Positions 36,001 through 48,300 of a stretch of 64,000 nt of DNA are shown here, one piece after another; the first letter of the stretch is position 1; every line of letters starts with the position of its first letter. Both the position numbers and the translations under genes were made by a program. A model generated the notes under the pieces. The model was not told where the DNA came from. It saw nothing but the letters and a program-made list of their open reading frames with translations, and did not search any database. The DNA comes from Nepenthes gracilis (taxonomy: Eukaryota; Streptophyta; Magnoliopsida; Caryophyllales; Nepenthaceae), in contig BSYO01000004.1 in assembly GCA_033239525.1 (NCBI GenBank), positions 17,584,037 through 17,648,036 on the forward strand, given 5' to 3'.

Positions 36001-39000
36001 TAATCTAGTCCATGTTATTGGTTTGAAGTGCAGTTGTCCATATTTCATTTTCTTCTTCAGAGCCATACCCTTCTTAGAAACAACTCACTAAGTTATTCAG
36101 TGAATCTCAAATCTCCACACAGCATAGACAATCCTGTTCCGGTACATTATAATAAATCAGAAGGTAGATCCTAAAACTATGAAAATCAATCCTCTCACAG
36201 GCCATCCATAAATTTTTAACAAGAACCACACAATGAGATTATGAATTAGCATCACAAAAATGTCTTCATAAACTGATAAAGTTTCAAATCGCACCTCAAA
36301 GACAGTTGAGCAAAGCATTTATCCTAGCAGCAATAAGGAAAAACACTACTTTGACATCTCATTCGATTATAACATGATGTCCCATACCCAAGATAAATTA
36401 TGCAGTTGCAAAGAATAAATCCACAATAACAAGATGGTGCAGGCAGCCTTTCTAGGATCTTCCACAGCATGTCCAAAATCCCAAAAATCTCAACTCAAAT
36501 TTTAGTATATCAGGAATATCACCAACAGTAGTATTCAAACTACATTCTATAAGAAACCAAATATTGAGATAGCATTCCTATTTCTACACACTTCATCCCA
36601 CCCATGGATTCCCGTGTTAAGGACTCCACATATATGTGATGCTATTAAAAATAATATTCTTTCCCAAAGGCAAAACTTTGCATAATAATTTGGCTTTGTT
36701 GTAGCCACGAGTTCCAATAAAGGACATATCAGCTCTACATTCTAAGTGTAATGTCTACATACATATGATCATCCCATACACTCAAAATGGAAGCCTTGTT
36801 CATTAGATTACCTCTTTTAAAATTGTATACCTTTAGACAAAAACCATAAATTAGTTTCAAATTCATAAAAGAAAAAAAGAGTTACATGAAACTAATTAAA
36901 GTAATACCTTGATGAGTCATTGAAGCAATCAGAGCAAACTCTAACACTGGAGTGGATTCCAAAATGTGGTAAAGGCTGATATTTTTCAGAACAAAAATAT
37001 ACAATCAGATATTTCTTTCATCACATGATGCGTGGAGTGTCTCATCTAACATCAAAGAATTGATGGCAATGCAAAACTAAATTGAATTTAATCAATATAT
37101 GATTTATACCAGTTGATTCGATGAATGCTCATGACATAGAGTCCTCCCACAACATCTGCAATGATGCTGTAACAAAAATAGCAAAAATTAGAAAGAAAAC
37201 CAGTATAGAGCTGCAGCTTCCATTGATCAATAACATTGCACAAAAATATGAAGCACAACCTTTGAATTCCTCATTGACCATCACCAACTAAACAGTTCCT
37301 TACAAATGAGTAATAAGAGTTCTACAAAATAATAGGCTAAAACCAGCAAAATATGTTTTTTGGTATAGAAAAAGTGCTTTTTTGGCACAGTAAAGCATTT
37401 TTGGTACCAAAAAAGTGCACATTTGGACCTCAAAAGGCTCATTATTTCTCTTTAGATTGACTTTTAATCAAAACAATTTCAGTTACACCAAAATTTAATA
37501 GCTAAATTTGTAGTTGTGACTCATGAGCAATGCAATACATTTTGATGGGGCCCAAATAAAATGGTATACTGAAGACCTACCCTAACGTGGGTTGGATAAG
37601 CAATCAAATGACACCAAAGGTTTTCAAGTCAATCCAATAGATAAGAAAATGCCTCCAGGCCTAGGCCACATTTGACAAGATCGGCTGAACCAACCACTGG
37701 ATCACACAAGCTCTAAGCAAGGATGCATTAAAAAAACTCAATTGATCTGCAGACCAACTCAGCCAACCTCCAGATAGATCACTGACTTACCAAAGAAATT
37801 TGTACACAAACGAAGCTCTGAAGTAGCAAAAGCCTATGCACCCAACAGACCAAGGCAATCAAATCTATTCGCCAAAATGGTCAAGGTGGACAAGTCCAAG
37901 CTGCTGAGCGGATTTATCCACAGAAACAATCGTAAAGTACCATAAAACTACAGTGGCAAAAAGGAAAGAGGGAATCAAATTCTCATCACCCATTGGGAAC
38001 AACTAGCAACCTGCCGTTTCCTAGAAATGAACCATTCGCGAATGAGGAACTCCCCCTCTAATGCTATAGAAAAAGGCCCTTAGCCAACGTAAAGGGACCT
38101 TTTTTTCAGATCTTTTGACAACCTTTGTATGGGCTGCTTCTTTTTACGATCTCTTGATCACTTTCTCTCTGCATAATAGTACTCTCTCCAAGCACTTATT
38201 TCTCTCATAAAAGAGCATACATTCTCTCTGTTTTCCCTGCTAGTAAAGGCTCCCAGAACTTGGCTTCTTATCCATCAAGAAGCACTACAATAATTTAGCT
38301 TTTTATTCTCCGTACATTTAGTTGTTTAGTCTCTCGACCTCTAACGTCCGAGACATCCCGTGAGCCTATTTCAATGCCTCACCAAGGGTCCATACCCACC
38401 GTCTCCTTACTATTAACTCCCCCTTTGGAACATTCCCAAGGGTCCCGAGAAATCCATGCGGCTGCTTCCTTTGACCTCATTTCCCAGTTGTGCCACGTGA
38501 CAAGCCAGACACTTACTCCTTATGGCTCCCATCCTTATCCCACCCCTAGGGATCAACAGGCTACCATTACCCTTCTTCGCCGTGAAGGGCAGGCTTCCTG
38601 CGAATATCTATCTCAGTATTTCTATGTTATCTTTACTATTGCCGGTTGGCATTTTATTCTTGCCCCATACTAAATTGAGCATAGGAGGGATAACCGGGGG
38701 CAATGTTTGGGGTCATGCTAACGCTTCGATTCTCTTTTTGTTGGGCAGGGTTCGGTTTCAAGCATCCAGAGTTTGCCCAGATGCGGATCGACAACCATTC
38801 GTTTAGATTTGCATATCAGAATGCGTCTAATTGACACTTACCCCCCTCCCCAAAAAAACAAAGATTTCAAATTGACAGCAACTACCCAGTCCTATCAACT
38901 GCATGTCAAAAGACAAGCTGAAGCCATCATAAGAAAATCTCAATTAATTTTCCAATTTGCTTCTGACGCGATTCCAAATTATTTTACCGGCAATTTTTAG

Positions 39001-39341
39001 CCTATTTCGATCAGAGATCGGGAGACTAAACAAGCGGAAGCATTAGGAAACCATGGTTCAGTTGAATCTAGCAAGCGAAAGGTGAATTAAATGTTTCCCG
39101 ATGAAAATATCACAGAAAGTTTAGATAACAGATATCATCAGGCAAGAAAGAGAAGGGGAACCCGTCGCCGGAAGGTGGTAAAGCTGCATTTACAGACGTC
39201 GCAGCGATTAGCATCCTGAAAAGGCGGAGGCTCGGATGTCATATCGCCCGAGATGCCGCTCGACGCGTCCGATAACTGGACTGGTCTTTTTATCTGGTCG
39301 TTGCTGCTGTCTTTAAGCCAACTATCGTTCCAATCAGCCAT
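30021..39341 (-). CDS. FYVE zinc-finger plus ankyrin-repeat protein (10 exons)
   Basis: Exons read by eye, all with GT/AG borders and matching phases: 39341-39162, 37166-37110, 36975-36908, 32153-31949, 31847-31741, 30983-30911, 30796-30737, 30671-30621, 30487-30409, 30097-30021, giving 318 residues. Residues 47-96 are a FYVE-type finger with Cys pairs 47/50, 63/66 and 93/96, C71 with H74, the basic box 'RRRHHCRCCG' and 'RVCSDC'. Residues 146-158 hold a small Cys motif ('CKCGMPLCIC'). Residues ~231-310 are ankyrin repeats ('REAIKNGDVAAVQELL', 'CDKQGFSLLHLAAMFNQ'), then a basic/acidic helix ('QYKMQRKMEEGLR'). FYVE domains bind PI3P on endosomal membranes and ankyrin repeats bind partners, so an endomembrane adaptor is likely (inference). 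Intron 3 is 4.75 kb. Exon 4 could start 6 bp earlier (32159), in frame. Exon 5's 3' splice site is the least certain. Confidence 0.9.
32143..32350 (-). repeat. Tandem duplication covering the exon-4 splice acceptor
   Basis: 'AATCATCTTTCCTGATTCTA' at 32143 (spanning the start of exon 4 and its acceptor) recurs as 'AATCATCTTTCACAATTCTA' at 32319. Both are followed by 'G...CCA(G/A)TTAAA'. Each copy also adjoins variants of 'AATAAGAAAT(T/C)ACT...CCCACTTAAT', giving a unit of roughly 175 bp with a G12 run (about 32270-32281) inside. The intronic copy keeps an AG at the matching place. Confidence 0.7.
32160..36907 (-). other. Large intron 3 of the FYVE-ankyrin gene
   Basis: About 4.75 kb without any exon I can recognise. 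It contains the acceptor duplication at its 3' end and a CGATAT-word cluster at 34801-35015. Around 33270-33480 the words 'GCTCGAG', 'TTGCTC' and 'TGAGCAA' repeat. Short plus-strand open frames here (33724, 34372, 34597) have no domain. The length points to transposon-derived filling, but no element ends were found. Confidence 0.5.
34801..35015. repeat. Cluster of ATAT-CGATAT words, inverted
   Basis: Words such as 'TCACGATATAACCGATATAT', 'GACCGATATCAATACCAATA' and 'GGTATCGGG' recur on both strands in about 200 bp, giving several short inverted pairs. It resembles the subterminal part of a small DNA transposon, but terminal repeats and target duplications were not found. Confidence 0.35.
37930..38830 (+). 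repeat. LTR-retroelement fragment in intron 1 of the FYVE-ankyrin gene
   Basis: This 0.9-kb block is GC-richer than the rest of the intron. It reads like a gypsy-type LTR and leader: pyrimidine-rich 'ACTTTCTCTCTGCATAATAG' near 38161, a TATA-like 'CATAAAAGAGC' near 38207, then 'TCTCGACCTCTAACGTCCG' near 38332. After that come open frames (38374-38673, 38522-38806) with vague gag-like composition and no clear domain. It lies opposite to the host gene and inside intron 1 (37167-39161). Confidence 0.4.
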
Positions 39342-40500
39342 GAACGGGTGAATCGAGGCTGGGTTTCCAAAAGTTCATAGCGGTCGTCGTTCTCCGATAA
39401 CTTTTCCATTGGGCAATTAGATTGGGGAACAAAAAATAATCTCAATTTTATTTTATTTATTTTCAAAGTTTTGGTAATTATTTTATTTTGATACTAATTT
39501 ACACTAGTAAACAATCCAATCAAATTAACCATATTTTAAATTATATAATACTAACAATGTGATATTAAAAATTTTTGAAAGTGTAAGAATTTTGTAAGAA
39601 AATCAATTTAAAAGTTTCCTCCGTCATAATTTGAGTATATATACTAGAACATTTTAATAATAATAATAAAGTCAGATGTTAAGTCAATTATGTGTAAATT
39701 TACAATAAGATTGTATAATATTCATATATAAATAAATGATAAAGTTAAATTACGTAAATTATAAGAAATTTAAATTTTTCTCAAAAGAATTACAATTTTA
39801 TTTTTTTTCAAAAAATAAAAACAAAAAAAACAAAAAGAATATTGTGGGATGGACTTGATGCACAGGGAAGAAAAAAGCAAATTATGACGAAGAGAAAAAC
39901 TAGTGAAGAGAAAAAAAAAAGAAGGGGGAAAAAAGGAGGAAAATTAAAAGAAAAGGTAAGGGCAGTTGTATCGTTGCTACACATGGACAATATCAACGTT
40001 AATAAAAGCTCATATCATTGAGTTTTAGAATATATACATATAAATAGGCTTTTTAATTATTGACTCTTCCATTAACTTATTGAGTTAGATGAAAAGGTCA
40101 AACAACCAAATTCACCCACCAAAGTAGGGTAAAATGGCAAGGCCAAAAGGCAAGGTCAAAAGTTTATTAAATTACCCTCCCACACACTATATATTTTATT
40201 TTAAAAGAAAAACAATGAAAGAAATTTTGACAATTATCATTGTTAAAACGTAATATTCTTTTTTAAATTAAGAATATTATAATCTCTTAAATCAAAGTGA
40301 TTGGTATCTCTTATATGATTTATGCATCTTTGAATCCCGGTTGTTGCGCGGATTAAGGAGCCACTCGGTTTTCCTAGGCGGGTCAGACGAAGCGGGTCTA
40401 ATCTCCATTCTTAGTAACCTGGATCTTACACGCTATAATTAAAAAATGAGAGGTCAGATAATTAACGGGACTCACTCCCCAATATATCCTCCAATACTCA
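39342..40500. other. Upstream region of the FYVE-ankyrin gene and AT-rich spacer
   Basis: The first ~80 bp next to the start codon is GC-richer ('AGCGGTCGTCGTTCTCC' on plus) and should hold the 5' UTR. The remainder is AT-rich with A-runs near 39796-39835. A GC-richer block near 40330-40430 begins with a 'TTTGAATCCCGGTTG' phrase. This recalls the box B of a tRNA-derived SINE, but I could not find a matching box A. No gene is seen. Confidence 0.35.
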
Positions 40501-42528
40501 AATTAATAATTTTTCTTAGACTGATAGAAAGATGTACGAGTGAGAGATGCACGTGATGATGATGCACAAGAGTGGGGATGGTGTTTGTCTCGGAGGATGC
40601 GCTTGGCGTGGAGCGGAGTTAATGTGGTGGTGCGCTCAACGTGGAACGGTTTAAGAGTGAGGGAGAGTTGTGAAAGAGTCTCTTTTGGAGGCTGTTTTGG
40701 GCAAAGAGCCATTCTTCTATGTATTTGCTAGTGCGTATGTCCCCTGCCTGTGGGCATCAGGGAGTATTTATGATATTTGAGCCAGTTCAACCCTACTTGG
40801 ACACCAAGGCTAACTGAAGGCTGTTTGCGTTAATTTGGTGGGCTGTTACGAGAATTGTAGATGCCAATTAAGGCAACCGTAGCCAACGAAGAATATTTCT
40901 TCCTTCTTCGCGGCGATACCAAAGGCAGCGGATATGGTAGTTGCCTTTAGAAGAGATCCACTGAGTTGGAATTACCGTTTCGGGAGAGATCATGATCGAG
41001 GGCAATATTCGGGGTGCTGAGCTATTTGGGGCGGTTAAGACAAGTCTTGTCCTTGTGCGTGGCACCGTGGGTTAACCCTCGTCACTCGTTTCCAACTAAA
41101 TGGCTTTGGGTCAACCTGTTTGGGCTGGCAGTTCAAATGCTTGGTCTTGGGCCTTTGCGGGAGTGAGTCGTGGGCCACTATTCTCCGGGTCCCCAATTCG
41201 TCTGTAGGCTTTCGTGCCGAACCAACCCATTTTCGGCCGTCCCAATCACTAACCCCCCATGCTGAGCTGTTTGAATTTTAAACCCCGAACATATTCCTTG
41301 ATGGAACGCCATTTGTCGTTTTTCTCATTCGGCCCTTCCATAGGCTACCTTCTAATTTGCTGTCCTACCATTTTTGGCCTAATTCTCTGCAATTGGCAAT
41401 TCTCTATGGATTTTGTTGGCGTGGAAAATCTTTGACATTTAATAGCTTATTAATCCACCCGCATGCTATAAATGGAGGGGCTCGTTGTGCCTTTCATCAC
41501 GTCTCGCTTTCATTAGTCAAGTGGGGTCAGGATTTGATGACGACATGGAGCTTGCGTTACTTGCGGCAAGGATCAAAGGAAGCTAATCTCTGTTGTTTGA
41601 AGGCAGCATCCTAGGATGCATAGGAGGTCGGCTTTGGTTACTCCTTTTCACATGAAGAACTGCTTTGGTTACCCCTTTTCACATTCATCTTAGTGCCGAT
41701 TCCATTTTCTAGTGGTGGCGGGTCAAGGCTTTCCCATCGCTATGGCCTCCCCTAGATAATGGCTTGCCTTCTGGATGGGTTGCTACTCCTATTCCTTGCG
41801 AACTACGATGCATAGATGACCCACCTTGCTGACTGTCAAGGGCATGCCGGCACCTCGATCAAGCCTCTTGTTCAGAAATAAGCTTGCTTGCCCTTTGGGA
41901 GTTTGTTCCAGTGGATCAGAGCTTTCACAATCAGATCGTCGTTCCATGTATGTATTTTATGTATTTTTTTTGTTGTATCTTTGCTATTGGAGGCCTTATA
42001 CTTTGTAAAAAGATATCAATGAATGGAATTATTGAGCGTTTTGTCTTCGTTGTGTGCCTCTTCGATTTTTTAAACGTCGCTTTCTCTCTCTTTCTTTTTT
42101 TGTGATGTGAGCGGGCAAAGCACCTGGACATCGCCCTCTTTATTATTAAGCGACTATTAAATGGATAGCTAGGGTAGTTGATGGCCAGCTTTTCTAGTGG
42201 TCTTGGCCCACTGTGGTCCATTCTGGTGCCCGGATCAAGGCATGGGCTGGTCAGACCATCCTCCGGTCCATCCGGACTGTGCGTTGCTAATCTATCACTT
42301 CACCAAGAGAAGCATCCTATTCTCAGTATTTGCGTCACTCTGCCATTTAGTCCATCTAATCTTGTCAGTCAGCCCCTTGTGCAGGAAGGCACAGCGTCAG
42401 GCCATCATTTCTAACACTGCATGTCTGACGTGCATTGATGCTTTGTGGTGTGGGCACATCTCGCAACCATCATGCGTGCATCCTCTCGATGTTTCCCTAG
42501 CGACGCCATTTCAATGTCTGAGCGTTCA
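40501..42528 (+). repeat. 5' noncoding region of the host 'gypsy-type transposase' element
   Basis: About 2 kb of moderate-GC sequence without coding signal leads up to a TATA box and the reading frame at 42609. A short duplication, 'TTTGGTTACTCCTTTTCACA' and its near copy 30 bp later (about 41633 and 41663), is visible. No LTR boundary, primer site or terminal repeat was recognised, so the left end is undetermined. Open frames here (41357, 41826, 42178, 42197) overlap in several frames and look accidental. Confidence 0.35.
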
Positions 42529-42537
42529 CTATATAAG
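42529..42537 (+). promoter_or_regulatory. TATA box of the host element
   Basis: 'CTATATAAG' lies about 72 bp upstream of the ATG at 42609, with a pyrimidine-rich leader between them. Spacing and context fit a plant core promoter driving the transposase-like reading frame. Confidence 0.55.
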
Positions 42538-42608
42538 CGTGGAACCTCTGCCATTTTCCAGCATTCTTCTTTTACAACTCGAATCGATTTCCCTCTAATT
42601 TCCTTCCA

Positions 42609-42916
42609 TGGCTCCTCCTGGTGTTGGCACTATCCAATCTGTGCTTATTGCGGCCGACATTACTGCCTTGTGCATATAATATGGGATCCCGAGTACGATT
42701 CAGTTTTGGATGCCAACAGAGGGCGATAGATCCTACTCTCCCCCGCGTGGGTCCATCATCATCTATGAAGATCACCTGAGGAGTGGCCTTCAGATCCCCT
42801 TCACGCAGGAACTGTATAAGGTTCTAGTGTTCTTGGGCATCCCAATTGCGCAGTTTCACACCAACACCATGTGGTATTTATGCTATCTTTGTATTTATTT
42901 CCATCTCCATAGGCAG
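42609..42916 (+). pseudogene. N-terminal part of a 'putative gypsy-type transposase' reading frame
   Basis: From the ATG at 42609 ('MAPPGVGTIQSV') the frame shows the pattern of the plant 'transposase (putative), gypsy type' domain: 'ADITALCI', then a TAA stop near 42678 followed by 'YGIP', then 'SPPRGSIIIYEDHLRSGLQI', 'PFTQELYKVLVFLGI' and 'AQFHTN'. The domain is typically carried by non-LTR-bounded or gypsy-related plant repeats and has no demonstrated activity that I know of. The frame is cut at 42916 by the retrotransposon at 42917-51463 and continues at 51464. The in-frame stop shows it was, or has become, inactive. Confidence 0.7.
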
Positions 42917-45398
42917 TGTAATATTTCGGATCCCGATTGGATTATTTTAATATTAATTGTGATTTTGGGTATTTCGGTCATGTTGAAAGTAAATTAAAAT
43001 ATTCTAAAATTTTGAGAAATGATCGGGATTTTAGGGCGGCGCCCGAGGCATGCCTGTACTATTGTTCGGAATCTGATTTGAATTTTTAAAATTAAAGATT
43101 ATATATAATAATAATAATAATGAATGGAAAAAAAATAGAAAAAAAATAGGAGAAAGGAGTTGGGGAGACAGGGAGAAGAGGAGAGAGATGTGGCTAGAGT
43201 TTCGTGCGTCACAAAGGAGGAGGAAGAGGAGGAGGAGAAAGGAGGATGCGGCGGCGGTGACGCAAGAGATCGGCGGCGACGATGGCCAGCGATGGTCGCG
43301 GCGGTTGCTGGCTGAGGTGGCGACGCCAGGTGTGGGTGCGCTGAGGCGATCGATGGCGAGAAGTCGTGCGAGGAGAGAGGCGGCCACGTAACGGCGTCGG
43401 CGCCAGGTGGGTGGTGCCAAGGAGGTCGATGACAGCGAGGCAAGCTGCACAGTGGTGGATCGGCGGCAAAGGAGCAGCGTCGGCGTGTGCAGCAGCCACG
43501 GGGACAAATCGTGCGCGGACAAGAACGGAGGAGAGAGTAGGCGTGCGCGATGGTTGAGAGAGAGAGAGCTCGTCGGGGGGGCTCGGTGGCCACGACGGGA
43601 GGCAACGGCAGCGACGGTTGCCCTATGCGGTCGGCAGCAGCAGCAGCGCGGAGGCGCTGTGCGCAGAGGGAGAGGGGGGCAATGCACGTGGGGCGCATGA
43701 GGCAGGAGAGAGAGAGGCACAAATCGGATACTTCGGGACCTCCTTTCTTCAGATCTGTGGAGTTTAATGTTAAGGCAAGTATCCTCTAGCCCTATTCTTG
43801 ATCTGATTTAATTTCTGATACATTTTGACCACTTTGGAGATTTTACTAACATATATGTATTTTTATATATCCTCAATTTATTAATTGTGTACATGTATGT
43901 ATATTTTATCTATTGTGCGGTGGTTTTGTACTGGTATTTATGATTTCGAGGAATTTTGGACACCCGGATGATATATATGTATGTTGGTGTATCTGTATAT
44001 TGTGGAACCATGAACCAGGCAGTACGTTGGTCCACAGGCACACTGCCGGGGGCGGAATCACTATGGGACCATGGCAGTTTGAGACCCTAGGGGTTGATTT
44101 GTTATCCGAGGCATTGGCTATTTGTGGCGTCGCTCCCGACGGGGAGGCTTAGTCCCGACGGGGACGTATATGATAGGCTACTTCCGCCAAAAGAAAGGTT
44201 GAGACATTTTATAGTTGACCTGCCCCACTGTGTATTTAATTAAGAACCATCGTAAAAAATTGACAGAAAATTAATATATTCAGACGTCCTAATATATAAC
44301 TAAAATTTGAGGTTGCACCCAAAACTGCGGGTGGTAAAACATAATGAGCAAGTTCATAATCTATGGGAGATAGAGTACATGGATAGTCTTGAGCTACTGG
44401 CCTAAACCGTAACCGAGCCTTGAGCTGCTGGTTTAAATCGCAACCGATATAACCGTAGTTACTGAACGAGGTTAACCCTTCCTCAAGTTGGTATCATTGA
44501 TCTTTGGTTCTCTGATTCGTGTATGCTTTGTATTTCTGCATGTGTTGTGTGGACGGCGATTTGAGATACGTGATTTGGCCCACGGATAGGCGATAAGAAT
44601 GTCTCATACATACTGATATGATAAACCGGGAACATGTTTTGAGTTATGTTTTAGTTCCGGCGCTCTTCTCTTGATTTTTGCATTATATGTGTCCCACGCG
44701 GATGTGGTGACGGTCGTGATTATGTAATGTGACCTCAGATCATATGATATGATATCGTCTATGAGATTTTACCGGATCGTATTTATATGATTTTGTCCCG
44801 GAGGGACGAGTTAATACGGACGATGATTTAGTACGAGACACCTCCTCGATTTTCAGGGATTTTACGGACATTGTTTTTGTTTTACGTGATTGCTATGCGA
44901 TATCTCTACTTTTGAATTATGTGTACCATTTTATACGATTGTTGATACTTGTTGAGCTATAGGCTCATATTTTTATGTTTTATCCCTTCAGACTAGTGGC
45001 TTGGATATGCTTGTAGAGCTTGGATGTTGTCTGATACGGCAGATTTCCATCGGTGAGTAGAGATTTTTATATTGGTTATATTTCTAATTTTGAGAATATA
45101 TTATGGTTTTGTCTATGGCCGAATGAGGGCCTTGATCCATGTATAAAATATGTTTGGAGTTATCGCGTTATGTTAATAAGTTGTTCTAATGTTGAATACC
45201 TCTCTTGCGATATTTAGATAGCAAGTCGTATATTGTGTTTGTCCGGATTTTTATGTCCGGAAATCTTATGCGGGGTTTATCATGTTGGGTCCTGTATGTG
45301 TTCGGATTATCACGCCCGGGTTGAGTTTTTATGGTTAATAGAATATATATTATTGATTTTATTTTGACCTGCGAATATTGTGTTCCTGGGTCGTGATA
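42917..45398 (+). repeat. 5' LTR
   Basis: Begins TGTAATATTTCGG. It contains an AAT-repeat (about 43106-43121), a purine-rich GC island (about 43140-43720), a pair of 'CCCGACGGGG' palindromes (44135 and 44154) and the 'GGCTCATATTTTTATGTTTT' block near 44960. Long open frames across the GC island in both directions come from composition (Arg/Gly/Ala on plus, Ser/Pro/Arg on minus) and are not genes. Confidence 0.85.
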
Positions 45399-48300
45399 GT
45401 GGTAGTATTAGGAAAAAGGTCACAAGGAGAGGTCATCTTGGGTCATCTTGGGCAAGAAATTGATCGAATATCTGACGTGATAAGTGTAACCTTTGGTAAA
45501 GAATGGAAGTTTTGGATCGTAAATATTTGAATTCGACTCGAAAAGTCGATTAATTGGTTGTGTTGAGCCGCGCGAGCGACGTAATTGGTAATTCGATTTA
45601 GCAGCCAGATGAGAGTTTGGTTGCTTGTGAAGGATGGTTTGTTGTAGGCAAGATGGAGAGTCCTTCGAATGATTAAATGTGAGTCGATTTGAAATATTTT
45701 GGGATGCTTAATCTTAGTTAAGGCTTAAATTGAATTTTAGAAAGTGGAAGAGGTGTTTGAGGTTTTTAACAGTTCAAATGAAGTCTTGGTCTATTGCCCA
45801 TAAGTTGGAGAGTGGGGCAAGCCAGTGGTGGGCTTCTCAGTGCCGTATTGCACTTCTTGAGATGTTTTTGTGGAGGTAATTTTGGGAGTCATTCTTTGCT
45901 TGGCATTCGAGATAGTAAGGAAGGTGAATTTAGTTGGTGAAGGTACAGAAATAAGTCTGTGACCTTTGAGATTGTATGTAAATGTTGTATATTTTCTCAA
46001 TTTTTAGAATGAGCTTTGATAAAGTTTACCCTGATCGGTAAACCTTTGATCTGTTAAGTTTATAGACTCCGATGTCTGGTCTGGATTTGTAAATATTAAT
46101 GATTGGTTGATCTAATTTTATTTGATGAACCGGACTTTAATATGATATTGGGGGTGATTTGGTTGGCAAGTCACCACATTAGTGTAAACAATTTCGGTAA
46201 GAATATTCTGATTTACAATTTGGGCTGTGAATTTTGAATATGAGGAAGAGTTGATCGAGAGGTGATGAAATTGATATCATTGTGCCTGCAAGTTAATTGA
46301 TGAAAATGTGTGCCGAGTTTATCTGGCATATGTGGCCACATCTGGGAGTCGTTATGTGGTCATAAAAAATTTTCCGGTTGTATGGTAATTCGAGGCTATT
46401 TCTTAGATGAGAATATTAGCCTGAATTGTCTTTTAGTCGGTAGTTGAGGTTGTTGCTGAGGTTGTGTCAGAAGTAACATCGATTTCAAGGACCTTGCATA
46501 GAGTCAATGAGGCATTGGTTGAGTGCCTTACCGCGGGGTGTTAAATACTTTTGGGATAAGTATGATGAATCTATGAGGTTATCTATGAATTATTGAAATT
46601 TAATTTGTTTGGAAAATGAATTAGTTGATAAGCGAATGTTAGAAATTAGTAGGTGATTTGTTTCATCAATGGTTAATACTCGATTTTTTCTAAATCAATC
46701 TGTACTTGGAGTATTATCAATTAAGACTATTGGGAGAATATACCTGAGGTTGCCTTCAAGATAAAGGTGCGGCCGTTGTGAGCTTCGGTGATGTTTTTGG
46801 GTTAGTGATTTTGTTGGCATTTTTTGTAGGTCTTATGAATCTTATAATCTTTCGATCGTATTTTGCTCTATTTATGATGGCTTCATTAATGATATTTTAA
46901 TTTATTCGAGGAATTTATGTGGGCCATGAGTTCCGTCTGAGGACTGTGTCATAGCTATGAAGGGCAGTTTGTAGTTTGCCCAATTGAGGAAATGCAAGTT
47001 TGGTTGAAAGTAGCGTTATTTTGGGCATATTGTTTCTTCGATGGCATGTTTGTATATTTGCAGAAGATTGAAGCGATGCCCGGTTGGGGAAGGACCATCG
47101 TTTGTTGTGAAGATGTGTGATTTCTTAGATCTAATTGAAATTATTAAGCGATTTAATGATGATTCTTTAAGAATTGTAGCGTCCGTGGGACGTTTGGCTT
47201 TGAAACGATCGATATTTATTGGAATAGTAATTGTAATGAGAACTTTCGAGAAATGAAGGGCAGATTACCAACAATGTCAATTTGGTCGATCCCGGATGGA
47301 TCAAGTTAATCTGTGGTAGGTTGTGATGCTCCCGAGGAAGATTTGAGGTTGTGTTCTGATGCAACGTTTTCGGGTGATTGCCTATGGGTTACGACGGTTG
47401 AATATTTTTGATCAAAATTACTCCACTTATGGCTTGGAGTTAGCAGATGAGGTAATTGCTTTGAGGATTTAGAAATGTTATTTGTATGAAGATAATTGTT
47501 GTTTAATTTGATTATAAAGGCTTGAGAAAATCATTTTAGAAAAGGAGAATATTATTGACAATGTTTTGGGTCGAAAGTCTTCGGATTTATTATGTATATT
47601 TTCATAAGAAAAAGTGGAAGCATGTGGGTCCGTAGCTCTCAGTGGTAAGATTCAATTTGGATTCTTAGGTAAAGAATTTGATTTGAAATCCGGCTTGAAG
47701 AGGTTGATTATGTGGAGGTTCTGTTTAGTCCTGTGATTTTGGAAAGTGGCGGCTTCGATTGGATCGGTTTGAAATCTCACGGAATAGAAGGAGATTTTGT
47801 CGACGAAGAAGTAGGTAGGTGGATCCATCCTCAGCCTATGCGTATGCTGTTTAGGATCAGAGGTGCATTAAGAGTTTATGCTGTAATGTCTTCTGTCTTT
47901 GTTTTGAGCAGAAAAGTTGTAGAGTTATCGGTGAATAATTCCTGCCAGGATTGGGCTCCGAAGCAAGCTCCTATCTATGGAAGATGCTTTTGTGAATATC
48001 AGAAATGAAGATCCTTTTGTTCGAGCGGTCATTAAGCTGGACGCAATCAAGTAGAGCCTCGATTGTCGGATGGAAGCTCAGGGAGCAGTTGAGGTTGTCA
48101 GCAGCTATTATGGAGTTGAAGTAATCTAAGTTTGTTGAGAACGTTGAAGATTCTTCACCGGCGGAGTGGCGAGTTGATCATGCGTCTCGTGCCTAAAGGT
48201 AGAAGCCAAGAGGAAGAAGCCTTTGAGATTTTATATCTGGTCTACGTTAGACAGCGAGGAATTTGGTGGCATTTTGGATGATGATTGATAAGCTGATGAG

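Noticed and set aside
38374..38806. Two overlapping plus-strand frames in intron 1 of the FYVE-ankyrin gene
   Set aside because: They lie in an LTR-like fragment, use different frames of the same DNA and show no definable domain. Annotated only as a repeat.
40320..40430. Possible tRNA or SINE head with 'TTTGAATCCCGG'
   Set aside because: Box-B-like text without a matching box A or cloverleaf that I could fold. Not called as a tRNA.
43031..43722. Overlapping long open frames on both strands in the 5' LTR
   Set aside because: Many mutually overlapping frames over one GC island are a composition effect. The LTR boundaries enclose them.
45399..45412. Primer-binding site after the 5' LTR
   Set aside because: Only the first five bases match the initiator tRNA-Met complement. 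Mentioned in the element entry and not called separately.
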